In this document: one piece after another, positions 36,953 through 46,197 of the stretch
How positions within the stretch are numbered: the stretch's first letter is position 1
Layout of the letters: every line of letters begins with the position of its first letter
NCBI RefSeq assembly: GCF_001667505.1
Contig: NZ_LZHZ01000074.1
Span: 1-64,000 of the forward strand
Length of the DNA stretch: 64,000 bases
Direction: 5' to 3'
From: Mycobacterium sp. ACS1612
Lineage (GTDB): Bacteria > Actinomycetota > Actinomycetes > Mycobacteriales > Mycobacteriaceae
Program-made: the position numbers and the translations under genes
The notes under the pieces: model-generated
What the model saw: only the letters and a program-made list of their open reading frames with translations
Databases searched by the model: none
Told to the model about the DNA's origin: nothing

Positions 36953-37888
36953 CTAGACGACGCGGATTTGCGGCTGCTCGGCTGGCTGCTCCTCGGCCTG
37001 CTTGGCCGCCTGCTTCGGGGCTGGCTCCCATTCGTCGGACCGCTGCAGCAGCCGGACGAAATCCGCGACCGACAGCGTCTCGCCGCGGCGTGACGGGTCG
37101 ATGCTCGCCGCCAGCAGTCGGCGGGCCGACTCGTTACCCGAGCCCGCCCACTCCGCGAACGCGTTGCGCGACGTCTTGCGGCGCTGAGCGAATGCCACGT
37201 CGATCAACTCGAACACCTTGCCGCGGAAGTCGGCGTCGGTGGGCCATGGAGAAACCTCGTGCCGGTCGATACGCACGAGCCCCGAGTACACCCGCGGAAT
37301 CGGCCAGAACACCGTCGGCGACACCATGCCGTAGCGCCGGACGTTGCCGAAGAAGCGGACCTTGACGCTGGGCACGCCGTAGTCCTTGCCGCCCGGTTCG
37401 GCGGCCAGCCGCTCGGCGACCTCCGCCTGCACCATGACCATCACCGTGCGGATGGACGGGAACTCGGCGAGCAGGTGCAGCAGCGCCGGGACCGCGACGT
37501 TGTACGGAAGGTTCGCCACCAGCGCGGTGGGCTGTTCCTCCACTTCCGGGGCTTGCACCGTCAGAATGTCGCGGTTGAGCACCGTCAGCCGGTTGATCTC
37601 GCTGTGGGAGTGCTCGGCGATGGTCTTCGGAAGCTGCCGGGCCAACACCGGGTCGATCTCGACGGCCGTCACCCTGGCGCCCCTGTCGAGCAGGGCCAAG
37701 GTCAGCGATCCGAGCCCGGGTCCGACCTCCAGGACGTGATCGTGACGATTCACGCCAGAGGCCGAGACGATACGGCGAACGGTGTTCGCGTCATGAACGA
37801 AATTCTGGCCGAAAGATTTACGGGGCCTGAAGTCGATCTCTTTCGCCAGGTGCCTTATCTCGGTCCGCCCGAGGAGTCGAATAGTCAG
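36953..37888 (-). CDS. ksgA: 16S rRNA dimethyladenosine transferase KsgA
   Basis: Dimethylates two adjacent adenines near the 3' end of 16S rRNA. I start it at CTG 37888, giving 311 residues: this restores the conserved N-terminus (TIRLLGRTEI, then RKSFGQNFVHDANTVRR) and overlaps the rpfB stop as CTGA, as ATGA overlaps do elsewhere. GGGAGG and GGAG lie upstream. No ATG, GTG or TTG occurs between the upstream stop and GTG 37753, which would cut off the conserved region. Motifs: LEVGPGLGSLT (SAM binding) and VANLPYNV (catalytic NLPY). The C-terminal tail is Glu/Gln-rich. Confidence 0.93.
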   Translation of the reverse strand: MTIRLLGRTEIRHLAKEIDFRPRKSFGQNFVHDANTVRRIVSASGVNRHDHVLEVGPGLGSLTLALLDRGARVTAVEIDPVLARQLPKTIAEHSHSEINRLTVLNRDILTVQAPEVEEQPTALVANLPYNVAVPALLHLLAEFPSIRTVMVMVQAEVAERLAAEPGGKDYGVPSVKVRFFGNVRRYGMVSPTVFWPIPRVYSGLVRIDRHEVSPWPTDADFRGKVFELIDVAFAQRRKTSRNAFAEWAGSGNESARRLLAASIDPSRRGETLSVADFVRLLQRSDEWEPAPKQAAKQAEEQPAEQPQIRVV

Positions 37889-39012
37889 CGCGCTCCAATC
37901 CTCCCGCTACACACGGGCCACGCGCCCCACCCTTGTCGCGCCCGAGTGACCTCAGCAATCGCGATCTGTTCTTCTCTTGTCGCCAGATCCGCCCTCGGAG
38001 CATACCTCAGACCCCCTTGGCGTTCCCAGGTGTTTTGATCAAATTGAACGCCACCGTAAAATCCGTTGCCAGTGTTGATGGCCCAGTTACCACCGGCTTC
38101 ACATTTGGCCAGCGAATCCCAAATACCGGGATTAGTTACCGGGGGAACTTCTGTACCCGGTTTTGCACCGATCCGCGTCACCCCGTCGCGGGCCGGAACG
38201 ACAACGACATTGGCTACTGGCAACTTGCCGGTCTCGACGCCGTTGACGGTTGCCACCGCGAAAGTCACGTCCTGGGTTCCCTGCGTGCCGGGGTCCTCGA
38301 CGACCTGTCGGCTCATATTCATCGTGGGGTCGGGAATCTGCTTGTTTTCGGGTTCAAGCGGAATCCGCTCGGTGACTTTGTCGATGCGAATTCGGGTCAC
38401 CTGGATGGACATGTCGTCGACGATCGGCGACCACGCGGGCGGCACCACGGCGTCGTTCTGCTCGAGCGGAACACCCGCCGCTTGGAGCAGTCCGGCAACG
38501 TTCGGCGCCGCGATGTGAACCGTCCGGATGACACCAGCGTCGTTGAGCTGCACCGTTTTTGCGCTCACCACGGGCAGCGACATACCTGCCAGCGGAACAC
38601 GGCTACCGCGCGACGCCGCGGCCGGGGCCTTGTCCGACATCCGCAGTTGCGCCAGCGCCTCGTCGACCGTCGACGCGGTGGTCCACACCTGTCGGCTGTT
38701 CTCGCCGTCGAGCGAGATCTGCAACGGCCTGCTGCGGCGCAGCACGATCGATTCGGACTGATGTACGGGCGCGTTGGCGGCCGGGTAGATGTCGTCGCGT
38801 TCTCCGACGTTGAAGCCGTTCTCCTTGACCACGTCGATGACGCGGGACTTCATCGTGGCAACGGTCATCTCGGAGCCGTCGACGGTCAGCTTGACCGTCT
38901 TGTGTGCGGCGACGGCAATGCCGCCTGCGAAGGTGAGCGTGAGCAACAGCGCGCCGACCAGCAGGCGGAGCATCGGCGAGCGCGCTTCGTGGAGCTTGTT
39001 CAGAGTATTCAA
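37885..39012 (-). CDS. rpfB: Resuscitation-promoting factor RpfB
   Basis: Peptidoglycan-cleaving factor that helps dormant cells resume growth. It has 375 residues with an N-terminal signal/anchor (about 15-36), then three DUF348 repeats (starting VKLTVDGSEMTVATM, LQISLDGENSRQVWT and VQLNDAGVIRTVHI), a G5 domain around 215-290, and a C-terminal lysozyme-like Rpf domain (WDSLAKCEAGGNWAINTGNGFYGG) with catalytic Glu. It is followed by ksgA through a 4-base overlap, and preceded by tatD on the same strand, as in other mycobacteria. Confidence 0.97.
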   Translation of the reverse strand: MNTLNKLHEARSPMLRLLVGALLLTLTFAGGIAVAAHKTVKLTVDGSEMTVATMKSRVIDVVKENGFNVGERDDIYPAANAPVHQSESIVLRRSRPLQISLDGENSRQVWTTASTVDEALAQLRMSDKAPAAASRGSRVPLAGMSLPVVSAKTVQLNDAGVIRTVHIAAPNVAGLLQAAGVPLEQNDAVVPPAWSPIVDDMSIQVTRIRIDKVTERIPLEPENKQIPDPTMNMSRQVVEDPGTQGTQDVTFAVATVNGVETGKLPVANVVVVPARDGVTRIGAKPGTEVPPVTNPGIWDSLAKCEAGGNWAINTGNGFYGGVQFDQNTWERQGGLRYAPRADLATREEQIAIAEVTRARQGWGAWPVCSGRIGAR

Positions 39013-39102
39013 GATGTTTAATGCCTGGTCTATCCCCGACTATCGGACGGTCGCCGGCCGGAGCCGCCCCCCCGTTCGATCACAGCACGGTAACGAATTG
39101 GT

Positions 39103-39945
39103 CTAGGAGCGGCAACTGGTGAGCCCATAGGCTCGGACGGCGGTCGTAGTACTTGCCTGGGCAATTTCTTCTGCCGGGCGGTCGACGACTTCGGCGAGCG
39201 CCCTCACTGTGTAGGGCAGGCAGTACGGCTCGTTCGGCGCTCCACGATACGGGTGCGGAGTCAAAAACGGCGCATCGGTCTCCACGAGCAGCTGGTCGGG
39301 CGGGATCAGCGGGGCCGCTTCGCGCAGCGTTTTGGCGTTTTTGAAGCTGACCGTGCCGGCCAGACTGAGCAGCCACCCGTTGGCCACACAGGTGCGCGCC
39401 ATCGCCGCGTCCGACGAGAAGCAGTGGAAGATGACAGTCTCCGGCGCGCCCTCGGCAGCGAGCACGTCGAGCACCTCGGCGTCGGCGTCACGGTTGTGGA
39501 TCATCAGCGGCTTGCCGGTGCGCTTGGCGAGGTCGATGTGCCAGGCGAACGCGTCGCGCTGGGCGGCGGGCGCCGCGCAGCCGTCGAGCTTGCCTGGCCA
39601 GTACATGTCCATGCCGGTTTCGCCGATCGCGACGACGCGGGGATGCTCGGCCAGTCGCTCGAGGACGGCCTTGGCTTCGTCGGTGAGCGCATCGGCCCGC
39701 GTCGGGTGCAGCGCCACGGCGGCGTACACGCGGGCGTCCCAGTCGGTTGCCTGGGTCACCCAACGGGCGGACTCCAGATCGTCGGCGATGGTGACGACGG
39801 CCTGCACCCCGACCGCGGCCGCGCGGTCGACGATCGCCGTGACGCTCGCCGCGTCCGTGGCGCCGCAGGCGTCGAGGTGTGTGTGCGCGTCGATCAGGGG
39901 GGCTAGCGGCTCGGGGGCGGGCGGCGCCGGACGACTCGAGCTCAC
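39103..39945 (-). CDS. tatD: TatD-family metal-dependent DNase
   Basis: TIM-barrel metallohydrolase, 280 residues from GTG 39945. The longer frame upstream is antisense to metG and not coding. Metal ligands are visible in DAHTHLD, GETGMDMYWPG, KPLMIHNRDAD, HCFSSD and VETDAPFLTPHP. TatD proteins are 3'-5' nucleases acting in DNA repair or turnover. The start is divergent from metG with 24 bases between. Confidence 0.95.
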   Translation of the reverse strand: MSSSRPAPPAPEPLAPLIDAHTHLDACGATDAASVTAIVDRAAAVGVQAVVTIADDLESARWVTQATDWDARVYAAVALHPTRADALTDEAKAVLERLAEHPRVVAIGETGMDMYWPGKLDGCAAPAAQRDAFAWHIDLAKRTGKPLMIHNRDADAEVLDVLAAEGAPETVIFHCFSSDAAMARTCVANGWLLSLAGTVSFKNAKTLREAAPLIPPDQLLVETDAPFLTPHPYRGAPNEPYCLPYTVRALAEVVDRPAEEIAQASTTTAVRAYGLTSCRS

Positions 39946-39969
39946 CTGGACACCATAAGCTGAGCGCAA

Positions 39970-41547
39970 ATGAGCACTCCCGTTTCCCCCGGCGCGAGGA
40001 CGCGCACCCCCGGGGACCCGTACTACATCACGACAGCGATCGCCTACCCCAACGGCGACCCGCACGTCGGACACGCCTACGAATACATCGCCACCGACGC
40101 GATCGCGCGGTTCAAGCGACTCGACGGCTTCGACGTGCGCTTCCTGACCGGCACCGACGTACACGGCCTCAAGATGGCGGAGACGGCGGCGGCAGAAGGC
40201 ATTCCGACCGCGGAGTTGGCCCGTCGCAACTCCGACGTGTTCCAGCGGATGCAGGAGCGACTGAACATCTCGTTCGACCGGTTCATCCGCACCTCCGACG
40301 CCGACCACTACGAGGCGTCCAAGGAGATCTGGCGCCGGATGAACGAGGCCGGCGACATTTATCTGGACGCCTACAAGGGCTGGTATTCGGTGCGCGACGA
40401 GCGCTACTTCACCGAAGCCGAGACGACCGTCAGTCCCGACGGTGAGCGCATCGCCACGGAGACCGGCGCGCCGGTGCGGTGGACCGAGGAGCAGACGTAC
40501 TTCTTCCGGCTCTCGGCCTACGCCGATCGGTTGCTCGCCCACTACGAGGCGCATCCGGAGTTCATCGAACCCGAGGTGCGCCGCAACGAGGTGGTCAGCT
40601 TCGTCTCCGGTGGGCTACGTGACTTCTCGATATCGCGGACGACGTTCGACTGGGGTGTGCCGGTACCGGACCATCCCGACCACGTGATGTACGTCTGGGT
40701 CGACGCGTTGACCAACTACCTGACCGGCGTCGGCTTCCCCGACACGTCCTCGGAGCTGTTCCAGCGGTTCTGGCCGGCCGATCTGCACATGATCGGCAAG
40801 GACATCATCCGGTTCCACACGGTCTACTGGCCGGCGTTCCTGATGTCGGCGGGAATCGAATTGCCGCACAAGGTCTTTGTGCACGGATTCCTGCTCAACC
40901 GCGGCGAGAAGATGAGTAAGTCGGTGGGCAACGTGGTCGATCCGCTGAACCTGATCGACACGTTCGGCGTCGATCAGGTGCGCTACTTCTTCCTGCGCGA
41001 GGTGCCGTTCGGGCAGGACGGCAGTTACAGCGAGGACGCGATCATCGGCCGCATCAATGCCGACCTGGCCAACGAGCTGGGCAATTTGGCGCAGCGTTCA
41101 TTGTCGATGGTTGCCAAGAACCTCGACGGAAAGGTCCCCGAGCCAAGCGATTTCACCGCAGACGACAAGGCGCTGCTGGACGCCGCGGACGCGCTGCTGG
41201 ACCGGGTGCGCGGTCATTACGACGCCACCGCAATGCATCTCGCCTTGGAGTCGATCTGGTCGGTGCTGTCCGCCGCGAACAAGTACTTCTCGGCGCAGGA
41301 GCCGTGGGTGTTGCGCAAGAACGACGAGGATCGGTTCCGCACCGTGCTCTACACGACGCTGGAAACGGTGCGCATCGCCGCGCTGCTCGCCCAGCCGGTG
41401 ATGCCGGAGTCGACGGGAAAGCTGCTTGGCCTGCTCGGCCAGGCCGACGATCAACGCAGCTTCGCGGCGATCGGCGCGCGGCTGGTGCCAGGCACCCCGC
41501 TGCCCGCGCCGGTCGGCGTGTTCCCGCGCTACCAAGCGGAGTCATAG
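39970..41547 (+). CDS. metG: Methionyl-tRNA synthetase
   Basis: Charges tRNA-Met. It has 525 residues from ATG 39970. Class I signatures: YPNGDPHVGH (HIGH-type) near residue 27 and GEKMSKSVGN (KMSKS) near 313. It has the short mycobacterial form without a C-terminal dimer domain, and I see no four-cysteine zinc cluster. The anticodon-binding helical domain ends in ARLVPGTPLPAPVGVFPRY. It is divergent from tatD. Confidence 0.98.
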   Translation: MSTPVSPGARTRTPGDPYYITTAIAYPNGDPHVGHAYEYIATDAIARFKRLDGFDVRFLTGTDVHGLKMAETAAAEGIPTAELARRNSDVFQRMQERLNISFDRFIRTSDADHYEASKEIWRRMNEAGDIYLDAYKGWYSVRDERYFTEAETTVSPDGERIATETGAPVRWTEEQTYFFRLSAYADRLLAHYEAHPEFIEPEVRRNEVVSFVSGGLRDFSISRTTFDWGVPVPDHPDHVMYVWVDALTNYLTGVGFPDTSSELFQRFWPADLHMIGKDIIRFHTVYWPAFLMSAGIELPHKVFVHGFLLNRGEKMSKSVGNVVDPLNLIDTFGVDQVRYFFLREVPFGQDGSYSEDAIIGRINADLANELGNLAQRSLSMVAKNLDGKVPEPSDFTADDKALLDAADALLDRVRGHYDATAMHLALESIWSVLSAANKYFSAQEPWVLRKNDEDRFRTVLYTTLETVRIAALLAQPVMPESTGKLLGLLGQADDQRSFAAIGARLVPGTPLPAPVGVFPRYQAES

Positions 41548-41614
41548 CAAGCGCAATCTCGGCGGTACGTCGCGGCAATCTCGGAGTAATGGTCGGCGAC
41601 TTGTCTTGTCACCC

Positions 41615-42916
41615 ATGACCGACATGTTTCATCTGGGCTGGTTTCTCAACTTCGTCGCCGACGAGTGGAACGGAAACTGGGGTGACGGCGGGCGCGACTT
41701 CACCGGCGACTTCTACGTCGAGCTGGCCAAGGATCTCGAACGCGCCAAGTTCGACTTCGTGCTGATCGAGGACAAGCTGATGGTGTCGACGGCCTACGGC
41801 GGCACGATGGAACACGATCTCAAACACGGCGTGAACCCCAAGCACGATCCGGTTCCACTCGCCGTGTTGATGGCCAACGCCACCACCCGCCTCGGCGTGA
41901 TCCCGACGATGTCGACGACGTTCTACCCGCCGTTCCTGCTGGCTCGGCTGTGCAGCACCGTCGACCACATCGCACGCGGCCGGTTCGGCTGGAACGTCGT
42001 CACCTCCGCGGAGGACCGCTCGGCGCAGAACTTCGGCATGGACAAGCTCTACGAACACGACGAGCGCTATGCGCGGGCCGCCGAGTACATGGAAGTGGTC
42101 AGCCAGCTGTGGGAGTCGTGGGAGCCCGACGCGATCGAACGGGACCACACCACAGGCACTTACGCCAATTACAAGAAGGTGCACACGATCGACTTCGAGG
42201 GCAAGTACTACAAGGTGCGCGGCCCGCTGAACACCGCACCGTCACCGCAGTACCGCCCGACCATCGCGCAGGCGGGCGCTTCACCGCCGGGGCGGGCACT
42301 GGCGGCGAAGCACGCGGACACCATCGTCGCGCCCGCCAACGGCGTCGAGGCGATGCGGGCCTACCGCGACGACATCCACGCCAGGATGACGGCCATCGGC
42401 CGCGACCCGTCGGACTGCAAGTTGCTGTTCCTGGTGTCGCCGATCGTCGCCGATACGCACGACGAGGCGGTGGCAAAGGCGCAGCGCTGGTTCACCAGCC
42501 CGACCTACATCGAGTACATGCTGGCCGAGATCTCCTCCATCACCGAAATCGACTTCTCCCAGTTCGATCTCGACGAGCCGCTGCCCGAGGTGTGGACGAA
42601 CGGCGAACGCGGCACCCTGGAGAGCTTCGTAGCCAGGGGTAGGGACAAGACGCTTCGCGAATTGGTCACCAACTCCGGCATGATCGGCGGCAACGTGCAG
42701 TTCTGCGGCACGCCTGAGGAAGTGGCCGACGAGATGGCCGAGGTGATGACTCAGGTCGGCGGCGACGGCTTCCTGATCACCAGCCCGGTGATGCGGTTGA
42801 ACCGCCGCTACGTCACCGAGATCACCGACGGCCTGGTGCCCGAGTTGCAGAAGCGTGGCCTCACCCGCCGCGAGTACACCAAGACGATGCTGCGCGATCA
42901 CCTGCGGGAGTTCTGA
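41615..42916 (+). CDS. FMN-dependent monooxygenase (NtaA/SnaA/DszA family)
   Basis: Two-component flavin monooxygenase of the luciferase-like superfamily, 433 residues from ATG 41615. The start block FHLGWFLNFVADEWNGNW and the central RFGWNVVTSAE region are family hallmarks, as is the QAGASPPGRALAAKHADTI segment. Such enzymes use reduced FMN to attack sulfonates, chelators or N/S-heterocycles; the substrate here is unknown. No reductase partner is adjacent. The next gene is read from its own putative sigma-J promoter. Confidence 0.9.
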   Translation: MTDMFHLGWFLNFVADEWNGNWGDGGRDFTGDFYVELAKDLERAKFDFVLIEDKLMVSTAYGGTMEHDLKHGVNPKHDPVPLAVLMANATTRLGVIPTMSTTFYPPFLLARLCSTVDHIARGRFGWNVVTSAEDRSAQNFGMDKLYEHDERYARAAEYMEVVSQLWESWEPDAIERDHTTGTYANYKKVHTIDFEGKYYKVRGPLNTAPSPQYRPTIAQAGASPPGRALAAKHADTIVAPANGVEAMRAYRDDIHARMTAIGRDPSDCKLLFLVSPIVADTHDEAVAKAQRWFTSPTYIEYMLAEISSITEIDFSQFDLDEPLPEVWTNGERGTLESFVARGRDKTLRELVTNSGMIGGNVQFCGTPEEVADEMAEVMTQVGGDGFLITSPVMRLNRRYVTEITDGLVPELQKRGLTRREYTKTMLRDHLREF

Positions 42917-42941
42917 GCGTGGTGTGATTCGGGTCACCCCC

Positions 42942-42968
42942 TGTCACGTCGCCGCGGTCGGCGGTGTC
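42942..42968 (+). promoter_or_regulatory. Putative ECF41 (SigJ) promoter
   Basis: TGTCACG at 42942-42948 is followed after exactly 16 bases by TGTC at 42965-42968, nine bases before the oxidoreductase ATG 42977. The published ECF41 motif is TGTCACA in the -35 region and CGTC in the -10 region. One base differs in each half. The sigma factor is encoded in the same operon, which fits autoregulation. Confidence 0.6.
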
Positions 42969-42976
42969 TTGAGGGC

Positions 42977-44167
42977 ATGACTGATCACAACGGAAACACG
43001 AAGGTCGTCGTCATCGGCGGCGGCTATGCAGGAACGCTGGCGGCCAACCACCTACGGATGCGCGACGACGTCGACATCACGCTGGTCAACCCCCGCCCCC
43101 AGTTCGTGGAGCGGATCCGGCTGCACCAGCTCGTCGCGGGCACTCACAACGCCACCGCGGACTATGGCAGCCTCCTCGGGGAGGGCATCGACCTGGTCGT
43201 CGACACCGCCACCCGGATCGACACCACGAACCGCACCGTGCGGTTCGCCTCCGGCCGCACGGCGTTGGACTACGACTACGTCATCTACGCGGTCGGCAGC
43301 ACGGCGGCGGTTCCCGCATCGGTGCCCGGTGCAGCCGAATTCGCTTATCCGATCGCCGAATTGGAGCCGGCGCAACGGCTGCGTGCCGCCATCGACGAGC
43401 TGCACCCTGACGCGCCGGTGACCGTTGTCGGCGCCGGGCTGACCGGCATCGAAGCAGCCACCGAGCTCGCCGAGCAGGGCCGCAAGGTCACTCTCGTCTG
43501 CGGTGGCCAGCTGGGCCCGTACCTGTCCGAAGGGGGCCGCCGTTCGATGGCCAAGGTGCTGCGCAAGCTGGGTGTCACGGTGCTCGAGGCTGACGTGGTC
43601 GCCGAGGTACGGAGCGGCGCGGTGGTGTTCGCCGACGGTGCGATCCGTCCGAGCGCGGTCACCATCTGGACGGCCGGGTTCGGGGTGCCCGGCCTGGCCG
43701 CCGACAGCGGTCTGCGCACCGACGCGGCGGGCAGGTTGCTCACCGACGAGACGCTGACGAGTGTGGACGATCCGCGGATCGTTGCCGCGGGCGACTGCGC
43801 CTCCCCGTCGGGTGTGCCGCTGCGGATGAGCTGCCAGTCCGCCTCACCGCTGGGCGCGCAGGCTGCCAACACCGTGCTGAGCCGGATCGCGGGCACCGAG
43901 CCTGCGGTCATCGACCAGGCGTTCAGCGGGGCGTGCATCAGCCTGGGCCGCAAGTCCGCCATCGTGCAGGTCGCCCGCAAGGACGACACGGCGGTCAACG
44001 TCTACTTCACCGGACGCTTCGTCGCCCCCGTCAAGGAGGCGATCTGCAAGGGCACGCTGTGGGCGCTGCGCCGGGAGGCCACCAAGCCGGGGTCGGCGTT
44101 CTGGTTCAAGGGCGGACGGCACGTCGAGCAGGCGGCGCTGGCACCGCAGGTGGCGAGCGAGAAGTGA
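42977..44167 (+). CDS. NDH-2-like FAD-dependent oxidoreductase (ECF41 partner)
   Basis: Pyridine nucleotide oxidoreductase of 396 residues. The FAD motif VVVIGGGYAGTLAA is near residue 10 and the NAD(P) motif VTVVGAGLTGIEAA near 150. The conserved end of the FAD site DPRIVAAGDCASP is near 265. It resembles NADH dehydrogenase II/ferredoxin reductases and has no membrane segment. ECF41 sigma genes typically sit beside oxidoreductase, carboxymuconolactone decarboxylase or epimerase genes, so this is the expected partner of sigJ downstream. It overlaps the decayed copy by GTGA. Confidence 0.85.
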   Translation: MTDHNGNTKVVVIGGGYAGTLAANHLRMRDDVDITLVNPRPQFVERIRLHQLVAGTHNATADYGSLLGEGIDLVVDTATRIDTTNRTVRFASGRTALDYDYVIYAVGSTAAVPASVPGAAEFAYPIAELEPAQRLRAAIDELHPDAPVTVVGAGLTGIEAATELAEQGRKVTLVCGGQLGPYLSEGGRRSMAKVLRKLGVTVLEADVVAEVRSGAVVFADGAIRPSAVTIWTAGFGVPGLAADSGLRTDAAGRLLTDETLTSVDDPRIVAAGDCASPSGVPLRMSCQSASPLGAQAANTVLSRIAGTEPAVIDQAFSGACISLGRKSAIVQVARKDDTAVNVYFTGRFVAPVKEAICKGTLWALRREATKPGSAFWFKGGRHVEQAALAPQVASEK

Positions 44168-44818
44168 CGGGGCAGAGGATCCGAGTCGTCGTCGGCGGCG
44201 GTTATGCGGTCGAAATGGCCTCCGGCGACGTGTTGCACTACGACTATCTCGTCTATGCCGTCGGCAGCGTCGGGGCGGTGCCCGCATCGGTGCCCGGCGC
44301 TGCCGAATTCGCCTATCCGATAAGCGAATTCGAGCAGGCACAGCGGCTCACCAACCGGCTTGCCGACGTGCCGACATCGGCGCCGGCGGTGGTGGTCGGC
44401 GGGCGGGCTGACCAGTGTTTCGGATCCGCGCATCGTCGGCGCAGGCGACGCGGTGTCACCGTCGCGGTTGCCCTACCGGATGAGCTGCCAGGCCGCGCTG
44501 CCGCTCGGCGCGCAGGCCGCCGACACCTGGTTGAGCCGCATCGCCGGAGAACCGGCCGCCGAGGTGAACCATGCGATGGCCGCCCAGTGCATCAGCCTGG
44601 GCAGGCATGCCGGCACGTTCCAGGTCAACGACAAGGACGACTCGCCGCGACGGCTCTACATCGGCGGCCGGCTCGGTGCCGTGGTCGAGGAGCAGGTGTG
44701 CCGCTATACCCTGAAATGGCTTCGCGGTGAAGCCGAGAAGCCGGGCACCTACTCCTGGAAGGAATGGCCCGAACGTTCCCAGCTTGTCGCCGAGACCGCA
44801 CAGGTGGAGAGGGTCTGA
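44164..44818 (+). pseudogene. Decayed paralogue of the NDH-2-like oxidoreductase
   Basis: A second oxidoreductase copy with two internal deletions. From GTG 44164 it begins VVVGGGYA then jumps to VEMASGDVLHYDYLVYAVGS, losing about 70 residues of the FAD domain. After TSAPAVVVGG the frame shifts near 44404 and resumes as LTSVSDPRIVGAGDA, losing about 110 residues including the NAD-binding motif. Microhomology CTGACC at the second junction suggests deletion between short repeats. The C-terminal third is intact and ends in TGATG overlapping the sigJ start. It is non-functional as a reductase. Confidence 0.88.
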
Positions 44819-45714
44819 TGACCACACCGGATGACGAACACGCCGAACGATTCACCGCATTGCGACCGCTGCTGTTCACGATCGCCTACGAAATCCTGGG
44901 CAGCGCAACGGAATCCGACGACGTGCTGCAAGAAAGCTATCTGCGCTGGGCGAAGGTGGACCTGTCGACGGTGCAGGACACCAAGGCCTACCTCGCCCAG
45001 CTCGTCACCCGGCAGTCGCTCAACGCGCTGCGCGCGCAGTCCCGCAGGCGCGAGGAGTACGTCGGCCCGTGGTTGCCAGAGCCGGTGATGGTCGAAGCCA
45101 AGGACGCCTCGACCGATGTCGTTCTGGCCGAATCGGTTTCAATGGCGATGCTGGTGGTGTTGGAGACGTTGAGCCCCGACGAGCGGGCGGTGTTCGTGCT
45201 GCATGAGGTGTTCGGCTTCAGCCACGACGAGATCGCCTCCACCATCGGGAAGTCGACGGTCGCCGTTCGACAGATGGCCCACCGCGCCCGCTCGCATGTG
45301 CAATCGCGGCGCAAGCGGTTCGAACCCGTCGACCCGAAGCTGTCCATGGAGATCACCACGCGCTTCTTCACCGCGGCATCCACCGGAGACGTCGACGCGC
45401 TGCTGGAGATGCTCTCGCCGGACGTGGTCTGGACCGCCGACAGCGACGGCAAGGTCAGCGCTGCCCGGCGGCCGATCGTCGGCGCCGACCGGGTGGCCCG
45501 CGTGATCGTCGGGTTGATGCGGGTGGCAGGCGAGCAGGGCCGCATCGAGCCCGCCACGTACAACAACGCCCCTGCGCTGAACCTCTACCTCGGCGACAGC
45601 TTCGAAGGCGTGATCACGGTCGAGATCGTCGACGGCAAGATCACCCACTTCTATGCGATGCGCAACCCCGAGAAGCTGGTCGGCATCACCGTGCCGCGGA
45701 AGATCAGCCGGTAG
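44818..45714 (+). CDS. sigJ: ECF41-family sigma factor with SnoaL-like C-terminal domain (SigJ)
   Basis: Alternative RNA polymerase sigma factor of 298 residues from ATG 44818. Sigma-2 is at about 12-78 and the ECF41 linker signature WLPEP at 85-89. Sigma-4 (SHDEIASTIGKSTVAVRQMAHRARSH) is followed by a ~100-residue NTF2/SnoaL-like domain carrying the ECF41 motifs DSDGK and, near the end, NPEKL. In this family the C-terminal domain replaces the anti-sigma factor and controls activity. It is the third gene of the oxidoreductase operon. The stop overlaps the convergent Lrp gene by 11 bases. Confidence 0.92.
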   Translation: MTTPDDEHAERFTALRPLLFTIAYEILGSATESDDVLQESYLRWAKVDLSTVQDTKAYLAQLVTRQSLNALRAQSRRREEYVGPWLPEPVMVEAKDASTDVVLAESVSMAMLVVLETLSPDERAVFVLHEVFGFSHDEIASTIGKSTVAVRQMAHRARSHVQSRRKRFEPVDPKLSMEITTRFFTAASTGDVDALLEMLSPDVVWTADSDGKVSAARRPIVGADRVARVIVGLMRVAGEQGRIEPATYNNAPALNLYLGDSFEGVITVEIVDGKITHFYAMRNPEKLVGITVPRKISR

Positions 45715-46177
45715 CGCAGCGCCGAATCAGCGGGGTGAGCCGGTAGTCCACCAGTTCGCGCATGACCAGCGCGGTGTTGGTGCGTTCCACCCCGTCGATG
45801 GCCAGGATCTGGCCCGCGATGCGGTACAGGTCGTCGGCGTCGGTGGCGACGACCTGCACCAGCAGATCCGTTTGCCCGCTCAGGCCCTGCACCTGGATGA
45901 CTTCGGGAATGCCGTCGAGGGCGGCGGCCACCTCGTCGAGAAGACGCTGGTGCACCTGGGTCGTGACGTAGGCGGTCAGCGGATAGCCCAGCGATTTGGG
46001 CGACACCCGTCGCTCATGGGAATGCAGGCGCTCGTCGAGCCGGGTCAGCCTGGCCTGCACGGTGTTTCGGGACAGACCGGTCTGCTCGGCCAGCGCGACG
46101 GTGGTGGCCCGCGGATCGTCGTTGAGCGCGAGAAGAAGCCGCGCGTCCGTCGGGTCGAGTCGGCCTGGGCTGGGCAT
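45704..46177 (-). CDS. Lrp/AsnC-family transcriptional regulator
   Basis: Feast/famine regulator of 157 residues from ATG 46177. The N-terminal winged HTH is LDPTDARLLLALNDDPRATTVALAEQTGLSRNTVQARL (about 7-45). The C-terminal RAM domain has the GLSGQTDLLVQVVATDADDL effector region. An upstream frame to 46294 lacks coding character. It is divergent from the AceE-like E1 gene with two palindromes between, so it probably senses an amino acid and controls that gene and itself. Confidence 0.92.
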   Translation of the reverse strand: MPSPGRLDPTDARLLLALNDDPRATTVALAEQTGLSRNTVQARLTRLDERLHSHERRVSPKSLGYPLTAYVTTQVHQRLLDEVAAALDGIPEVIQVQGLSGQTDLLVQVVATDADDLYRIAGQILAIDGVERTNTALVMRELVDYRLTPLIRRCATG

Positions 46178-46197
46178 GCTGCTCACTTTCCACGCAG

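Noticed and set aside
41548..41614. Direct repeat GCAATCTCGG between metG and the monooxygenase gene
   Set aside because: Only two short copies in a low-information gap; no link to a known signal.
44360..44818. Independent 152-residue gene before sigJ
   Set aside because: Its sequence is the C-terminal third of the upstream oxidoreductase paralogue, so it is part of one pseudogene.
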